Origin: Hygrophila difformis
Lineage: Eukaryota > Streptophyta > Magnoliopsida > Lamiales > Acanthaceae
Reading direction: 5' to 3'
NCBI GenBank assembly: GCA_030278955.1
Contig: JAOANR010000006.1
Location: forward strand, 57,564,915-57,628,914
Length of the DNA: 64,000 nt
The translations under genes and the position numbers were made by a program. Shown one piece after another: positions 47,182 through 59,159 of this stretch. Every line of letters starts with the position of its first letter. Position 1 is the stretch's first letter. Under the pieces are notes generated by a model. The model was not told the DNA's origin, did no database searches, and was given only the letters and a program-made list of their open reading frames with translations.

Positions 47182-48778
47182 CTCATTTATAATGAGATTG
47201 TGAATAAATTAGCTCTTTTAAAAGCACAAAATAACTTAAAACAGTGCCCGATTAACTTTTTTTGTATCCGTAAATAGTAACATTTTGGGTTTCGGCTTAT
47301 TGCAGCCAAAAAGTTAGTTTTAAAATTGTCAAACCGTTATTTTGACTAATTTATTACTCGCGTAATAAGTTAACAGATAATTGCCATACATGCCCAATAT
47401 GTTTTGCAATTGTAAGTGTGTAGGAAATATGATGTATTTTTTGTACCCCCAGTTCAGTGCCTATCATGGATAGAAACAAAGATATCATGTTGTTGCTGAA
47501 TATTTGAATGCTACCAAATGCTCCTTTGTACCTGCACTATTCCCTCCACTTCCTAAAGAGAAACAAATCTTCAAACAAGTCTTGTAAGTTTTCATCAATA
47601 GGTTCTCGCTTTAAGGTATGTCTATTGGTTCCTTATTGTTATTGCAATGTATCAATTCCCAATTAAATTTACAACAATAAATCAGTCACACTTTACACCA
47701 AGGATTTCTTTTTCCAGTTTTGCTACCCATCTCTACCCACTTCCAATCCACTGCCTCGATTTCGGCCAAGTACCACAATTATGTGATTTAATGTGTTGAC
47801 AAATCCAAAAATTATTTACAGAAGAGTGTGTTTAATTGCTACTGTAATGGAGTTGGGTTATGTGGACGCAGATCAGGTGTACGATGAAGAGAGTTATAGT
47901 GTGAGGGGGTGCTGGGAGCAGAAGGATTGTTAGTGCATTGTTAGTGCAGCTTAATCTATTGATTACATCCTTTTTGCCTTCTTACATCGGCTTGCCCTCC
48001 TCTACTTCTTATTCATGTTTTTGTGGAATGAATCTTTAATTGTACAGATTGTACTTACATTGAAGCTTCACTCTTTTCATTCTTGATTTTATGATTTTAA
48101 GGGTTAGAGGATATTGGTCTATGCTGAGCCAATTGTTTTGATATGAGCTAAAGTTCTTTTTCTTCATATTTATGTTTTCGAAAGAGATTGAACTGTACAT
48201 ATTTATGAGCCAATAAGAAATGTTTTCAACATTGCTAAAATGTCAGAACCTTTCATAAATAACACAATTTCCCTACATATAGATAAAACTCTGTTTTTTT
48301 TTCTTTTTTTTTTTCCCCTCATGGTAGCGCGCCGTACCAGGACAAGTTACTGGTCGCTATTCTCTCTTCTCGAAATTCCTAATTTCTTCTCCATCAACTG
48401 CGAGATGGGAAAGGCAGCTGCTGCGGCAACGGAAACGCGATCAATCTGTGTGATTTCTAGGGCAAGGTCAGGGCGTGGGGGATGCGTGTCTGCGGACGGA
48501 GGGCGACGAGCAGGGAGTTGGAGGAAACTAAAGGAGACTGGATTTGGGTCGCTGGGAATGGGAGACAGAAGCAGAGTGACACAATTGAAAGCGGAGCAAA
48601 AATGAATGGAGCAAAAATGAGACATCAACGACCTCGTTTAAAGAGTACTGTTCCTAAGGAACAAGTGATCCTTTATTTCACAACTGTAGCAGATTCCCTT
48701 CCTGCGTATATATATAATAGATATATTTTAGTAACGACAGTGATAATAATGATGTAACAATAATGCATGCGGTCCAGG
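47182..48778. other. Spacer with a GC-rich island, no firm gene
   Basis: 47182-48290 is AT-rich with nothing recognisable. 48320-48600 is more GC-rich. It has overlapping open frames on both strands (plus 48240-48605, minus 48347-48628) with Ala-rich or Pro-rich text but no recognisable domain. It could be a decayed first exon; I cannot support a call. Confidence 0.35.
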
Positions 48779-49012
48779 TCATCTGGTGCAGTCGTCCACC
48801 AATTCTTCATCCTTCTCCGGTTCAAATTCCAAGTGTACGAAATCCGATATGTGGCCCAACGGTGGAGGGGCCAAGAAAAGAAGCAACCCTGCATAATATA
48901 ATTGGCGCATGAAACTATTCTTGAATTCCGATAAATCGCCGGAAGGATCTTCAGCATCGGTGGAATGACTTTTAGGGAGTGGAACAGTACGGTGGTTGGT
49001 CTCTAGGACCAT
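48779..49012 (-). CDS. Unrecognised small ORF (77 codons, frame open to ~49125)
   Basis: Starts MVLETNHRTVPL and ends DDCTR before TGA. The same frame stays open upstream of this ATG to about 49125 (including RGRGHFFPCSFV and LHLQEDHQLQGDHSD), so the piece may be the last exon of a longer gene. It has a short hydrophobic stretch (YYAGLLLFLAPPPLG) and an acidic C-terminus (EFEPEKDEELVDD). Its composition looks more protein-like than neighbouring frames, but I recognise no family. It could equally be chance. Confidence 0.3.
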   Translation of the reverse strand: MVLETNHRTVPLPKSHSTDAEDPSGDLSEFKNSFMRQLYYAGLLLFLAPPPLGHISDFVHLEFEPEKDEELVDDCTR

Positions 49013-49129
49013 GCGATCTGAGTGATCCCCTTGAAGTTGATGATCCTCTTGTAGGTGGAGAGTATCAACAAATGAACAGGGGAAAAAGTGCCCACGACCA
49101 CGAATAATGAAATTGATGATGTTTTCTTA

Positions 49130-50136
49130 TAGGCGGAGAGTAAGCAATGAAGCACAACCGAGCGTGAAGCAGCCTTCCCACACCCAAGCCTGTTCCATCG
49201 TGTTCAATCTCTTTTCACAACCAAGCAAGAATCCACTCCAAGAAGCACAAGTAAATCATTCATTGGATAGATTAAGAGATTAGAAATTTAGAGATCATGT
49301 ACAATTGAGGGTTTAATATATGTTTAGAATAGTAGTACACTAGATCTAGGAATGGTTTATTTAGTTTCTGATGTTCAAAATTGCATTTGGGGAGAGTTGG
49401 GGATGAGGGTTGTTTGGCACTGGTGTGCCGAACAGGAAGAAGGCTGCGCCGTGCAGCAAGAAAGGTGCACAACTACTCATTGCCGAACAGGTCTGTAATC
49501 CCATAAATCTCTCTAAATATTTTTGCATGTTTATCCCATGAAGTGTGCCTGTTTATGGTCCCAACTGTTGAAAGTTAATTATGCAAGTGCCGAGTATCCT
49601 ATACTACATTTTTGTTACGCTGCTTCTGAGCACAAATTTCATGAGAAAATGGTTTGTTAGGGTAGAATGTATGTGAATGTTTTTGTATCCTATATGAGAA
49701 ATTAATTATGAAAGTTAATGAATGTATATGAATGTTTCTGTAATGTGATGTTTGTTGTTCTAGTTTTGTACTATACAGTTAATTTATACAAATAAATGTA
49801 GGATGATGATGATTTGTTGTTAAGGAATTATTGAGAATGAGGAAAGTATTTGATGTGGAAGACATGTATGTATACCTTAGCTGATGCCTGGGATTGGATG
49901 TGGGACCGGGACTTGAGAAACAGAGCTCTGGTCACAGGATTGGGAAGTCGAATTGGCTATTAAATTAATGAAAATGGTAATATCATGTCCTGCCCATACC
50001 TTGCAGACTTAAAACTGAGAAGGATCCCATGATTAACCTCCATATCCATCTGAGAAGGTAATAATACCATCGCCTGTCCATATCTTAAAACTAACCAGGT
50101 AACGGAATGGCTTTTCTGCAAACAACAGTGTTGGAC
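49130..50136. other. AT-rich spacer, no gene seen
   Basis: Left flank of the SIRE-type element. There are no convincing open frames or repeats. Confidence 0.45.
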
Positions 50137-50805
50137 TGTTGGCACATTAACATTTCATGCAGGATCATTTCAGTGTCAGCACATCCTTATAACAACAGGG
50201 CAGTTATACTCAACTGTGATCAAGTTACACCAGCTCCATGGACTTAAGGATCAAGACGGATTTCAGCTTTTATATACTCTTGTTAGTCTTGAGTCCTTAA
50301 GTGGTTTTTGTAATTTCAGTAATACTTCTATACAATTTTCTAAGAGTGATTTTAGATTCGATTAGAAGATATACTTGAGTCAAAACAGTGTTCTTCAAGA
50401 ATAGATTGTAGTATGTTTTAAGCTTGAGTGAATTGATATGTAATTCTGCTGTATACTTCTTTAGATATTGTTGTAATCCAAGAATGGTGTTTTTCTTGGA
50501 ATAGATTAGGATTCAAGTTCAGGGTTGTCAACAGGTTGGAGGAACTTCAAGAATCAGTCTGTAATTCATTTCAGTGAGATTAGAAGTTGAGGGGGAGTTT
50601 CAGCTTCTAGATCGAGTTGATAGGATTAAGTCCGTGTCTTGTTTTGTTCTTGAATCGTATTGAGTAGATCATCGCCTAGATTGGAATCCCCCAGATGTAG
50701 GACAGGAGGTCCGAACCGGGTCAACAACAATTGTGTTCTTTAAATTTCTGCAATTGTGTGTGTGATCAATACATCACGTTAACAACCTACTCTTTGGGAC
50801 TGTCA
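50137..50805 (+). repeat. SIRE-type 5' LTR
   Basis: TGTTGGCAC to GGGACTGTCA, 669 bp, same length as the 3' copy. Confidence 0.9.
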
Positions 50806-50807
50806 AT

Positions 50808-50820
50808 TGGTATCAGAGCC
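50808..50820 (+). other. Primer-binding site (initiator tRNA-Met)
   Basis: TGGTATCAGAGCC, two bases after the 5' LTR. Confidence 0.92.
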
Positions 50821-50856
50821 AATCTTCAAACATTTTTATGAAGTTCAAGATTCATC

Positions 50857-51913
50857 ATGAGAAGGGAAATTTCACACCTGCGTGCATCGATCTTTGATGG
50901 AACAAACTACACCTATTGGAAGTCAAGAATGGAATGCTATCTCAGGGCTCTTGGAGAGGAAGTCTGGGATGTAGTCGAAGAAGTATGGGAACCACCAACA
51001 AGGACAGAAACCCCTGCAACCACAAGTACAACCACATCCACTGAAACCACTTCAACTACAACCACCACAACACCTGTAGCGCCTATTGTTCGATTGGCTA
51101 GAAAGGCAGAATACACAACAGCTGAAAGGGCGGCAAAAAAAGGAATTATACAACCATGAATGCAATAAGTGGAGCCATGGAAGAAGCACAACATAGAATG
51201 ATCAAGAATTGCAAAACCGCCTATGATATGTGGAGATTTTTTGAAATCAGGTTTGAAGGATCTGCTGATGTCAAGCTTATGCGTTTACACCGAGTTGAGT
51301 CATTGTATGACAAATTGGAGATGACCGATAATGAGAATATCGCAACATATTTTGAAGGATTTCAAAATATTGTGAACCAATGCATAGAACTGGGAATGCA
51401 CTTTGATGAACAGAAATTGGTTCCGAAGATGCTTCGAACTGTTGCACCCAAATACTCTGGGAAGATTTCAGTGCTTGAAGAGAGTGAAAAGACGAATACC
51501 ATGACCTTGGAAGAACTGGTATGTAATTTGCAAAATTATGAGATGAATCATCTGGAGTCAAGAAACAAGAACAAGTCAAAGAGTATTGCTCTTAAAGCTG
51601 AAAAATTGAAGACTTAGATATGACCTGGATGAAGAAATGTCTTTGATCACTAGAAGAATGGCCAAAATTCTTCAAGAAAAGAGAGCTAGAAAATTTCAAA
51701 AAGGAAAAACTCCGAAAAATAGTTCACATGGTGTTTCGACTTCAGATAAACAACAGTACAAAGGTTCAAAGAGAAATGATGGTAAATGCAACAATCTCAG
51801 GAAACCCAAGGAACCAGAGAAGTTTGATAAATTCTCTTCTATTGTGTGATATGAATGTGGAGGTAAAGGACATGTCAAGAAGGAATGTCCCACTGCCAAA
51901 AGGAAAGAAGTAA
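50857..51913 (+). pseudogene. SIRE-type gag, decayed
   Basis: The capsid gene. It begins at the ATG at 50857 with the typical gag start FDGTNYTYWKSRME, then a Thr-rich insert. A frameshift at about 51140-51156 moves into the main gag body (KTAYDMWRFFEIRFEG, LYDKLEMTDNENI, KMLRTVAPKY, TLEELVCNLQNYEM). Further shifts fall near 51615. The CX2CX4HX4C zinc knuckle at about 51850-51890 has its first Cys codon changed to TGA (now stop-YECGGKGHVKKEC). It cannot encode a full capsid. Confidence 0.85.
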
Positions 51914-51930
51914 AGGCATATCAAGCTACT

Positions 51931-54900
51931 TTGGGTGATGGAGAATCAGATGTTGAGGCAACAGAAGAACTGCAGAGTGATTCAGAAGATGTTGTGGCCT
52001 TGACGATTCGTGATTGCAGCCCTATAGCAAGTTCATTAGATTATTCTAATGATGAAGATGATTCTGTTGGTGCAGGTAATATCAACGAAATCTATACAAA
52101 GCTAGCTGATGGCTATGATGAGTTGAAGTTTGAGTATAATACCGCCTTCAGTGAAAATAAGAAGTTTAAAACAACTAGCTGACCTCGGAATATCTTATGA
52201 TGAACTGTCTGCTGAGAAAATCAAAATTCTGAAGGAGTTGAAGCTTGTTAAGATCAAAGTTGAAGAACTTGAAACAAAATGTTCCAAGTTGTCTGAAGAA
52301 AAGTACATCATGGCAACAGAAAATCAGAAACTCCAGGACAAGTGCAATGAGCTCTCTCAAATGGTAAAAGGTAAAAGTAAATTAGATTCAGTTCTTTCAA
52401 TGTGCAAAAGACCTGGTGATCTTTCAGGTATTGATACAAGAAGAAAGGGAAGTTAAACAAGTTCAAATCAACCAAAAGAAACTTTGTTAGTGGAGGCTAT
52501 TTAGGTGAAGAATCAAGCAATACAGCTACTTACAAGGATGTACCAACACAAAGTCAACCTTGCACCTCAAGACGCTAGAGATTGTATCTATTGTGGGCTA
52601 CCTGGCCATCAAGCTGATACGTGTTTGAAGATAGTTCGAGACCTCTTAAATGGAAGACCTGTTGTCTGGCCGTCATTAGAACTACAAAAGAAAATCCAGA
52701 TTCGATGTTCTAGGCATATGCTGGAACCAAAAGTATTCTTCAAAACTTCACAGAACAAGATTGTGGAGAGGTCATGTATGGTGATGGAGCCAAAAGCAAA
52801 ATAACTGGCTATGGTAAAATTGATAAGGGAGTTCTCTCTAATCTCTCTAAAGTCTATTTTGTTGAGGGTTTAACTAAAAACTTGATTTCCATAAGCCAAT
52901 TATGTGATGAAAAATCCTTAGTGCTATTTAATATGAATACCTGTTATGTATTTAAAGATTATAAGTGTATTATGTCTGGCAAAAGGTCTACTAATAATTG
53001 TTACACCTTGAAGGAAACAGTAGACAGGGCATTGATCTCAAAGGAAGATCTTACTAGCCTTTGGCACAAAAGGATGGCACATCTTAACTACCAAACTCTT
53101 TACAAACTGAGTATATCAGGAGCTGTCAAAGGGCTTCCTAAACTACAAAACAACTCCAATGTTACCTGTGAAGGGTGTTCTAAAGGAAAGCAAACTAATG
53201 CTCAACACAAAAGGATTGATGACATTACCACTGATCACTGCCTTGAGCTTATCCACATGGACTTGATGGGTCCATTAGAAGTTGAAAGTCTTAATGGTAA
53301 AAGGTATGTGCTTGTTATAGTTGATGACTATTCCAAATTTACCTTTGTTTGTTTCCTCAGGTTAGAAAATGAAGCTTTTGAATACTTTGAGTCAATGAGC
53401 CTAAAGATAATAAATCAAAAGCAAGCAAAGATCAAAAGGATCAGAACTGATCATGGAAGAGAGTTTGACAATTAACAATTCTCTGAGTTTTGCAAGCTGC
53501 ATGGAATCTCTCAAGAATTTTCAGCCCCAAAAACTCCTCAACAGAATGGTATAGTAGAAAGAAAGGATAGGACCGTACAGGAAATGGTAAGGTCTATGCT
53601 TCATGATAGCACTATGTCAAAGACTTTTTGGGCTGAAGCCATCAACACAGCCTGTCATGTGGCTAATAGAGTTCTTCTGAGACCAAAGACAAACTTCACC
53701 CCCTACCAAATATGGTATGGTAAACTTCCTAATGTTAAATACTTTCATTCATTTGGTTGTTCATGTCATGTTTACAGAGACATGGAACAACTTAAGAAAT
53801 TTGATGCCAGATCAGAAAAGGGTTGATTCTAGGTTATGCTAACAACTCCAGAGCTTATAGAATCTATTTGACAGATAGTAAGAAGGTAATTGAATCTGTG
53901 AATGTTATATTTGAAGACTCTTTATCTAGAGGATTATCTGAAGCTGAAGATGGTCTATATTATTTTCCTAAGCTTGATCTACCAGCTGAGGAATCTCAAA
54001 CTCCATCTTCTGAGGCTGATATAGAAGATTGTACTGAATCTGAGAAACTTTTTGATACTGAGGAAGAGCAACAACCACTTGATAACACATAAGCTGACAA
54101 GAGAAAGGGTCCTAGAACTTTGAAACATCATTCCAACACGGATATTATAGTAGGAATAGATGCTCCCAGACAAACTAGAAATAAGAAGGTTGATTATAAA
54201 CAACTAGCTGGGATGAATTGCTTTATATCCAAGGTGGAGCCAAAGAATGCTACAGAAGCATTTAAGGACGAATATTGGATAACTGCCATGCAGGATGAGT
54301 TACTTCAGTCTGAAAGGAATTATGTATGGGAATTAGTACCACCGCTTGACAACATCAATATTATTGGAACCAAATGGATTTTCAGGAATAAGAAAGATTA
54401 GCATGGCAACATTGTTAGAAATAAAGCCAGATTAGTAGCACAAGGCTACACACAAATAGAAGGATTGAATTATGGAGAAACATATGCACCCGTTGCCAGA
54501 ATGGAAGCTGTAAGGATTTCGTTATCAGTAGCCTGCTATTTGAATTTCAAATTATATCAGATGGATATCAAGACGGCTTTTCTCAATGGAAGGATAAAGA
54601 AGGAAATATATGTAGCTCAGCCAGCAGGATTTGAAGATCACAAATATCCTAATCATGTCTAAATAGTAAAAGGAGCCTTATATGGACTCAAACAAGCACC
54701 TCGTGCTTGGGGTGAAAGGTGGTCTCAATTTCTCGTCAACAACGGTTATACCAGAGGAAATGTGGACAAAACTTTGTTCATAAAGCATTCAGACAATCAT
54801 ATTATAGTTGTACAGGTCTATTTTGATGATATCATTTTTGGTTCTACTTCAGAGGAGCTTAGAAAAGGTTTCATACATGCTATGAAGACTGAGTTTGAAA

Positions 54901-55767
54901 TGAGTATGCTTGGAGAATTGCATTACTTCCTTGGTCTACAGATTAAGCAAGAAAATGATGACATCTTATTGTCACAAGAAAACTATGCTGCTAACATGCT
55001 TAAGAAATTTAATATGGAAGATAGTAAGGTTGCAAGGACACCTTTGGGGTTACATGAGAAGCTTTCAAAGAATGACACTATCAATGATGTTGACTAGAAG
55101 CTCTACAGAAGTATGATAGGTAGTCTTCTCTACCTAACAGCAACCAGACCAGACATCTCTTATAGCACAGGAGTATGAGCTAGATTTCAATCTCAACCCA
55201 AATAAACACATCTCAAAGCGGCTAAGAGGATTATGAGATATATCAAGGGAACCATTGGACTTGGAATTTGGTACTTTAAAAGGTCAACATTGGATCTCAT
55301 AGGATATACTGATTCTGATTGGGCAGGAAGCTGTGATGACAGAAGGTCGACTACTGGAGGATGCATCTATCTTGGAGATAATTTGGTTAGTTGGTATTCA
55401 AGGAAACAGAACATAGTTGCTCTCTCTACAGCTGAAGCAGAGTACATCGCTGCTACCTGTTGCTGCTCCCAACTCATGTGGATGAAGCAAACCTTGGCAG
55501 ATTATGGTGTAAATCAAGAGAAGTTTGTGGTGCTCTGTGACAACACATGTGCTATAAATATCTCTTAAGAATCCAGTGCTTCACAACAGGAGCAAACACA
55601 TTGATATCAGGTACCATTTCATTAGAGATTTGGTTGAAGATAATATTTGTGATATTCAACATGTAGGGTCGTCAGAGCAACATGCAGACATCCTAACCAA
55701 AGCTATGGAGGGAGATAAGTTTGACAGGCTTAGAAATATTATGGGTCTAAGTTTTCACTTTAAATAA
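51931..55767 (+). pseudogene. SIRE-type pol (protease, integrase, RT, RNase H), decayed
   Basis: A long acidic and coiled-coil stretch (51931-52456) precedes a second zinc knuckle CIYCGLPGHQADTC (52580-52625). The protease active-site segment is damaged: DS is followed by a small deletion before CSRHM (about 52702-52720). Integrase shows the HHCC finger (LWHKRMAHLNYQTL, CEGCSKGKQ), HMDLMGP, RTDHGREF and TPQQNGIVERK, with a TAA at about 53473 where a Glu codon is expected. RT shows [22 protein letters not shown] and YFDD (usually YVDD), with a TAA at about 54660. RNase H shows GYTDSDWAGS, DRRSTTGG, ALSTAEAEYIA and KHIDIRYHFIRD, with a break near 55565. Confidence 0.9.
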
Positions 55768-56095
55768 GTTTCTTTATGTTTGGGCCTTTGTTTTTCGTGT
55801 TCACTAACATCTGCAGGCCCAAGCTAAACTAAAGAGGAATTTCAGATAAAGCCAAAAAAGAGATTTAATACGACGTCTGAGCATGGTCATCATCACACTG
55901 CGACTACAGTAACCGTCCTCTCAACCCTGCAACTCATGTTCCCCGAAACCGTCTTCCTCATTTCGCTGTTTCATTTCTCTCCATCGTGGTTAAACGTTTC
56001 AAAACTCCTCTATTTAAACTACATTTCAGTTTCCTTTTTATTCTGCGTTTCCTCTCGTTTTCTGCTTATCTTTTCGTTTCAGCTAAGCTCCATCT

Positions 56096-57618
56096 ATGGC
56101 GTCCTCATCGTCTCCAAAATCCCCTTCCGAGTTCATCCCTAACCCCACTGCTCAAACCCCTGATAATCCTGTTGAAAATGTGCCTTTTGCTTCACAATCA
56201 ATTGAAATGATTGTCGCAAATCCCTCTTCGGTTAACATTGGTGAGTCATCTGGTGGAAATGCTAATGAAGACGTTCAGGAGGTTATCCCTCTTGATTATC
56301 TGCCACCTGCCGGAGAACTTCTTGCTCCTACTTCGCCTGCCTTTCCAGCACCGGAAAAGGAGACTTTCTCTGTTGACTGGGATGACGACACTACCACCAA
56401 CCATCCTCAAGCAAATGATGATGATCTTTTTGGTCCGAATGAGTTTGATGGTGATGTTATTGAAGAACAGGAACAACCGAGAGACAACGAGCTTGATATT
56501 GAAGTCACACCCGAACATCGTCCTGCTGCTCGCACTCCTGTGACTCGTTCTCACAAAAGGAAGGACTAGCAACCTGCTGTCGAGACATCTCAGAAACGAC
56601 CTAAGAAAGTCGGACCCATGACTGTTCGTGATGCTCTAAACTTCAAGTTCTATGACAAGGAAATGCAAAAGTTTGCGAAGGAACTCAACAACCGAGACTT
56701 CATTCCTGAAGAGCAGTTCACTCACCCTATCTACAAGAATTTGGCTTCAGTAAGTACTTGGAGGATTGTCAACTTCTTTACTGGGCAACATAATTGGAGA
56801 AATATTCTCCTGCTTTGGTTCGTGAGTTCTATGCGAATCTCCATCCAGATGTTCTAGATGCTGAATCACCCTTTGCAGGAAAGATTTACATTCGAGGCAA
56901 AATTCTGGAGATTTTTCCTCAAGTCATTAATCAATTGTTAAAAGTGCAACTCAACAGCACTCTGGATGATGTGACAAAGTACATGCCGAACTCTAATGCT
57001 GAGGTTGCCTATGAGATTTCTAACACCAAAAGTGTTGGATTTGGTCGAGGACAACTACGTGCTGCTCAGCTTACCCTGAAGTATAGCTGCCTCTTTCGTC
57101 TTTGCAGTTTCAACATCCTTCCAACAACCAATGCCAGTCAAGTTTCTTCACATATGGGTAAAATGATGTTTTGCATTGAAAAATATCTTAAAATGACAAA
57201 TTTTGATATTTCTATGCTTTCTAAGATGGTAGGTTACAGTCGTGGAGCTCTTGGCAAAAATGACTTACTACCCTATCTTGTTTTGATCACTCGGTTCTTG
57301 AAAAAGAATGGAATCAAAGTACCCAAAGAAGAGCGTATCCCCATCAAGCAGAACACTCCTACACATGACCTGCGGAATATGCACAATGATATTCTCCTTG
57401 GACCAGCTCTCTCTGGTACTGCATTGGTGAACCATCTTAAGACAACCATTCTTAGACAGAATGAGGAGATCACCAATCAAATCAATGTTGGTATCCGGAT
57501 AAGGAAGCAGAATAACAACATTTTGAAGTTGCTTCCTGGGTCATTTGATCCTCCACCTTCAGGAGAGGAGGATAGACTCATCAAGGGGGAGATAATGGGT
57601 GTCTCAAACTGGTGTTAA
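56096..57618 (+). pseudogene. SIRE-type extra ORF: putative plant transposon protein-like
   Basis: An accessory gene between pol and the 3' LTR, in the place where SIRE elements have an env-like ORF. It starts MASSSSPKSPSEF, runs through an acidic Pro-rich region to a basic HKRKD, meets TAG at about 56567, continues in the same frame (MTVRDALNFKFYD) and shifts frame near 56785. The distal 270 codons hold the domain: REFYANL, IYIRGKILEI, VINQLLK, SHMGKMMFCIEKYLK and FDISMLSKMVGY. No signal peptide, transmembrane segment or Cys-rich ectodomain is visible, so I do not call it an envelope. The domain resembles what is annotated as putative plant transposon protein (I believe Pfam Transposase_32), and the accessory ORF of the giant element has a counterpart. 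Biochemical role unknown. Confidence 0.7.
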
Positions 57619-57938
57619 TGGGTGGTAAGAACTTTAACTGGAAAGGGGGTACATTCTGAACTGGAACCTTTTAGTTTTTAAAACTTTGGTTTGTAACTGA
57701 TTGATGAATACTTTGGATTCTGGATGTTTGTCGCTTGTTATGTTTTGACTAGACTATGCATGAATTTCATGTCTGATCTTTTTCTGCTATATAGTATGTT
57801 TGCTGATTATTTTGCTGGTGTTTTTCTTACACCTTAACTACTTTTTCAAACTTGATCTATTTCCCTGTTGTGTCTTGTGTACTGAACTGTTGTCTTCATA
57901 CTGGTTTGAGACTTTATGAGATGATTCATCATCTTCAT
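57619..57938 (+). other. 3' untranslated stretch of the SIRE-type element
   Basis: T-rich non-coding sequence between the extra ORF and the polypurine tract; nothing else seen. Confidence 0.6.
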
Positions 57939-57954
57939 GAAATGAGGGGGAGAT
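57939..57954 (+). other. Polypurine tract
   Basis: GAAATGAGGGGGAGAT directly before the 3' LTR; primes plus-strand DNA synthesis. Confidence 0.85.
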
Positions 57955-58623
57955 TGTTGGCATATTAACATTTCATGCAGGATCATTTCATTGTCAGCAC
58001 ATCCTTTTAACAACAGGGCAGTTATACTCAACTGTAATCAAGTTACACCAGCTCCATGAACTTAAGGATCAAGACGGATTTCAGCTTATATATACTCTTG
58101 TTAGTCTTGAGTCCTTAAGTGGTTTTTGTAATTTCAGTAATACTTCTATACAATTTTCTAAGAGTGATTTTAGATTCGATTAGAAGATATACTTGAGTCA
58201 AAACAGTGTTCCTCAAGAATAGATTGTAATATGTTTTGAGCTTGAGTGAATTGATCTGTAATTCTGCTGTATACTTCTTTAGATCGAGTTGTAATCCAAG
58301 AATGGTGTTTTTCTTGGAATAGATTAGGATTCAAGTTCAGGGTTGTCAACAGGTTGGAGGAACTTCAAGAATCAGTCTGTAATTCATTTAAGTGAGATTA
58401 GAAGTTGAGGGGGAGTTTCAGCTTCTAGATCGAGTTGATAGGATTAAGTCCGTATCTTGTTTTGTTCTTGAATCGTGTTGAGTAGATCATCGCCTGGATT
58501 GGAATCCCCCGGATATAGGACAGGAGGTCCGAACCGGGTTAACAACAATTGTGTTCTTTAAATTTCTACAATTGTGTGTGTGATCAATACATCGCGTTAA
58601 CAACCTACTCTTTGGGACTATCA
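57955..58623 (+). repeat. SIRE-type 3' LTR
   Basis: TGTTGGCAT to GGGACTATCA, 669 bp, same length as the 5' LTR with scattered substitutions. Confidence 0.9.
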
Positions 58624-58919
58624 AAAAGATTAATTAATTTTCCTGGTGTTGACTGCTGAGTGATTGATTGTAATTGTGTAATGCCTTAACAATTATAGTT
58701 GTGGTACTTATCCATCTAATATGTTTTCCGTAAATTAGTGCAGCTTAAATGGTACTAATATCTAAAGAAGAGTATGTTAATTGTAAGTCATTCTGTGGAC
58801 AATGAATGATGTGTTTTGTCCATGTTGTCTACATAATCATCCCCAGGGACAACTAAATTAATCTGCTCCGGTACTCTCCTCTCCAGCTCAAGTTGTATTC
58901 GATTATGATAAATTTATGT
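58624..58919. other. Short AT-rich spacer
   Basis: Between two retroelements; nothing recognised. Confidence 0.4.
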
Positions 58920-59110
58920 TGTTGACTAAATACTTTGACATTGTATAAAGATGATTGAATGAATATGATTTTCATTAAGAATCAAGAATTACAGCAGTGA
59001 TGTATATATAGACTAACTAGGATATAAAAGAAAGTATGGAATGATACAAATATTAGATATGTGGATACAAATATGTATTATGGGAAGATACAAATATTAT
59101 GGTTGCAACA
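58920..59110 (-). repeat. Probable 3' LTR of the Ale-like element (boundary uncertain)
   Basis: TGTTGACTAAA to GGTTGCAACA on the plus strand gives TG...CA ends with inverted TGTTG/CAACA, and the minus strand has CTATATATACATC, a TATA box. However the purine tract CTTGAGGGGGC (about 59139-59152) lies some 30 bp away instead of abutting, so the LTR may really start near 59138. Confidence 0.5.
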
Positions 59111-59138
59111 ATATATCCCAAAAGATATGCTTCTATAT

Positions 59139-59152
59139 GCCCCCTCAAGATG
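59139..59152 (-). other. Polypurine tract of the Ale-like element
   Basis: The minus strand reads CATCTTGAGGGGGC, the usual form at the 3' end of Ale-type internal regions. Confidence 0.65.
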
Positions 59153-59159
59153 GTGGACC

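Larger units (their letters stand above)
50137..58623 (+). mobile_element. SIRE/Maximus-type Ty1/copia element with extra 3' ORF
   Basis: Two 669-bp LTRs, an initiator-Met PBS, gag, pol in copia order, an extra ORF after pol and a polypurine tract. The LTRs differ at a good number of sites by eye (for example near 50185, 50290 and 50395), and all genes carry stops or shifts, so it is an old insertion. Flanks TGGAC (50132-50136) and AAAAG (58624-58628) do not match, so no target duplication remains. Lineage is inferred from length and the extra ORF. Confidence 0.88.

Noticed and set aside
48240..48757. Ala-rich plus-strand ORF as a gene start
   Set aside because: It overlaps an equally long minus-strand frame, has no recognisable domain, and starts upstream in T-rich DNA. 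I only note the GC-rich island.
56096..57618. Envelope glycoprotein in the SIRE-type element
   Set aside because: It is in the env-like position, but no signal peptide, transmembrane helix, furin-like site or Cys-rich domain is visible, and the distal part matches a plant transposon-protein domain.
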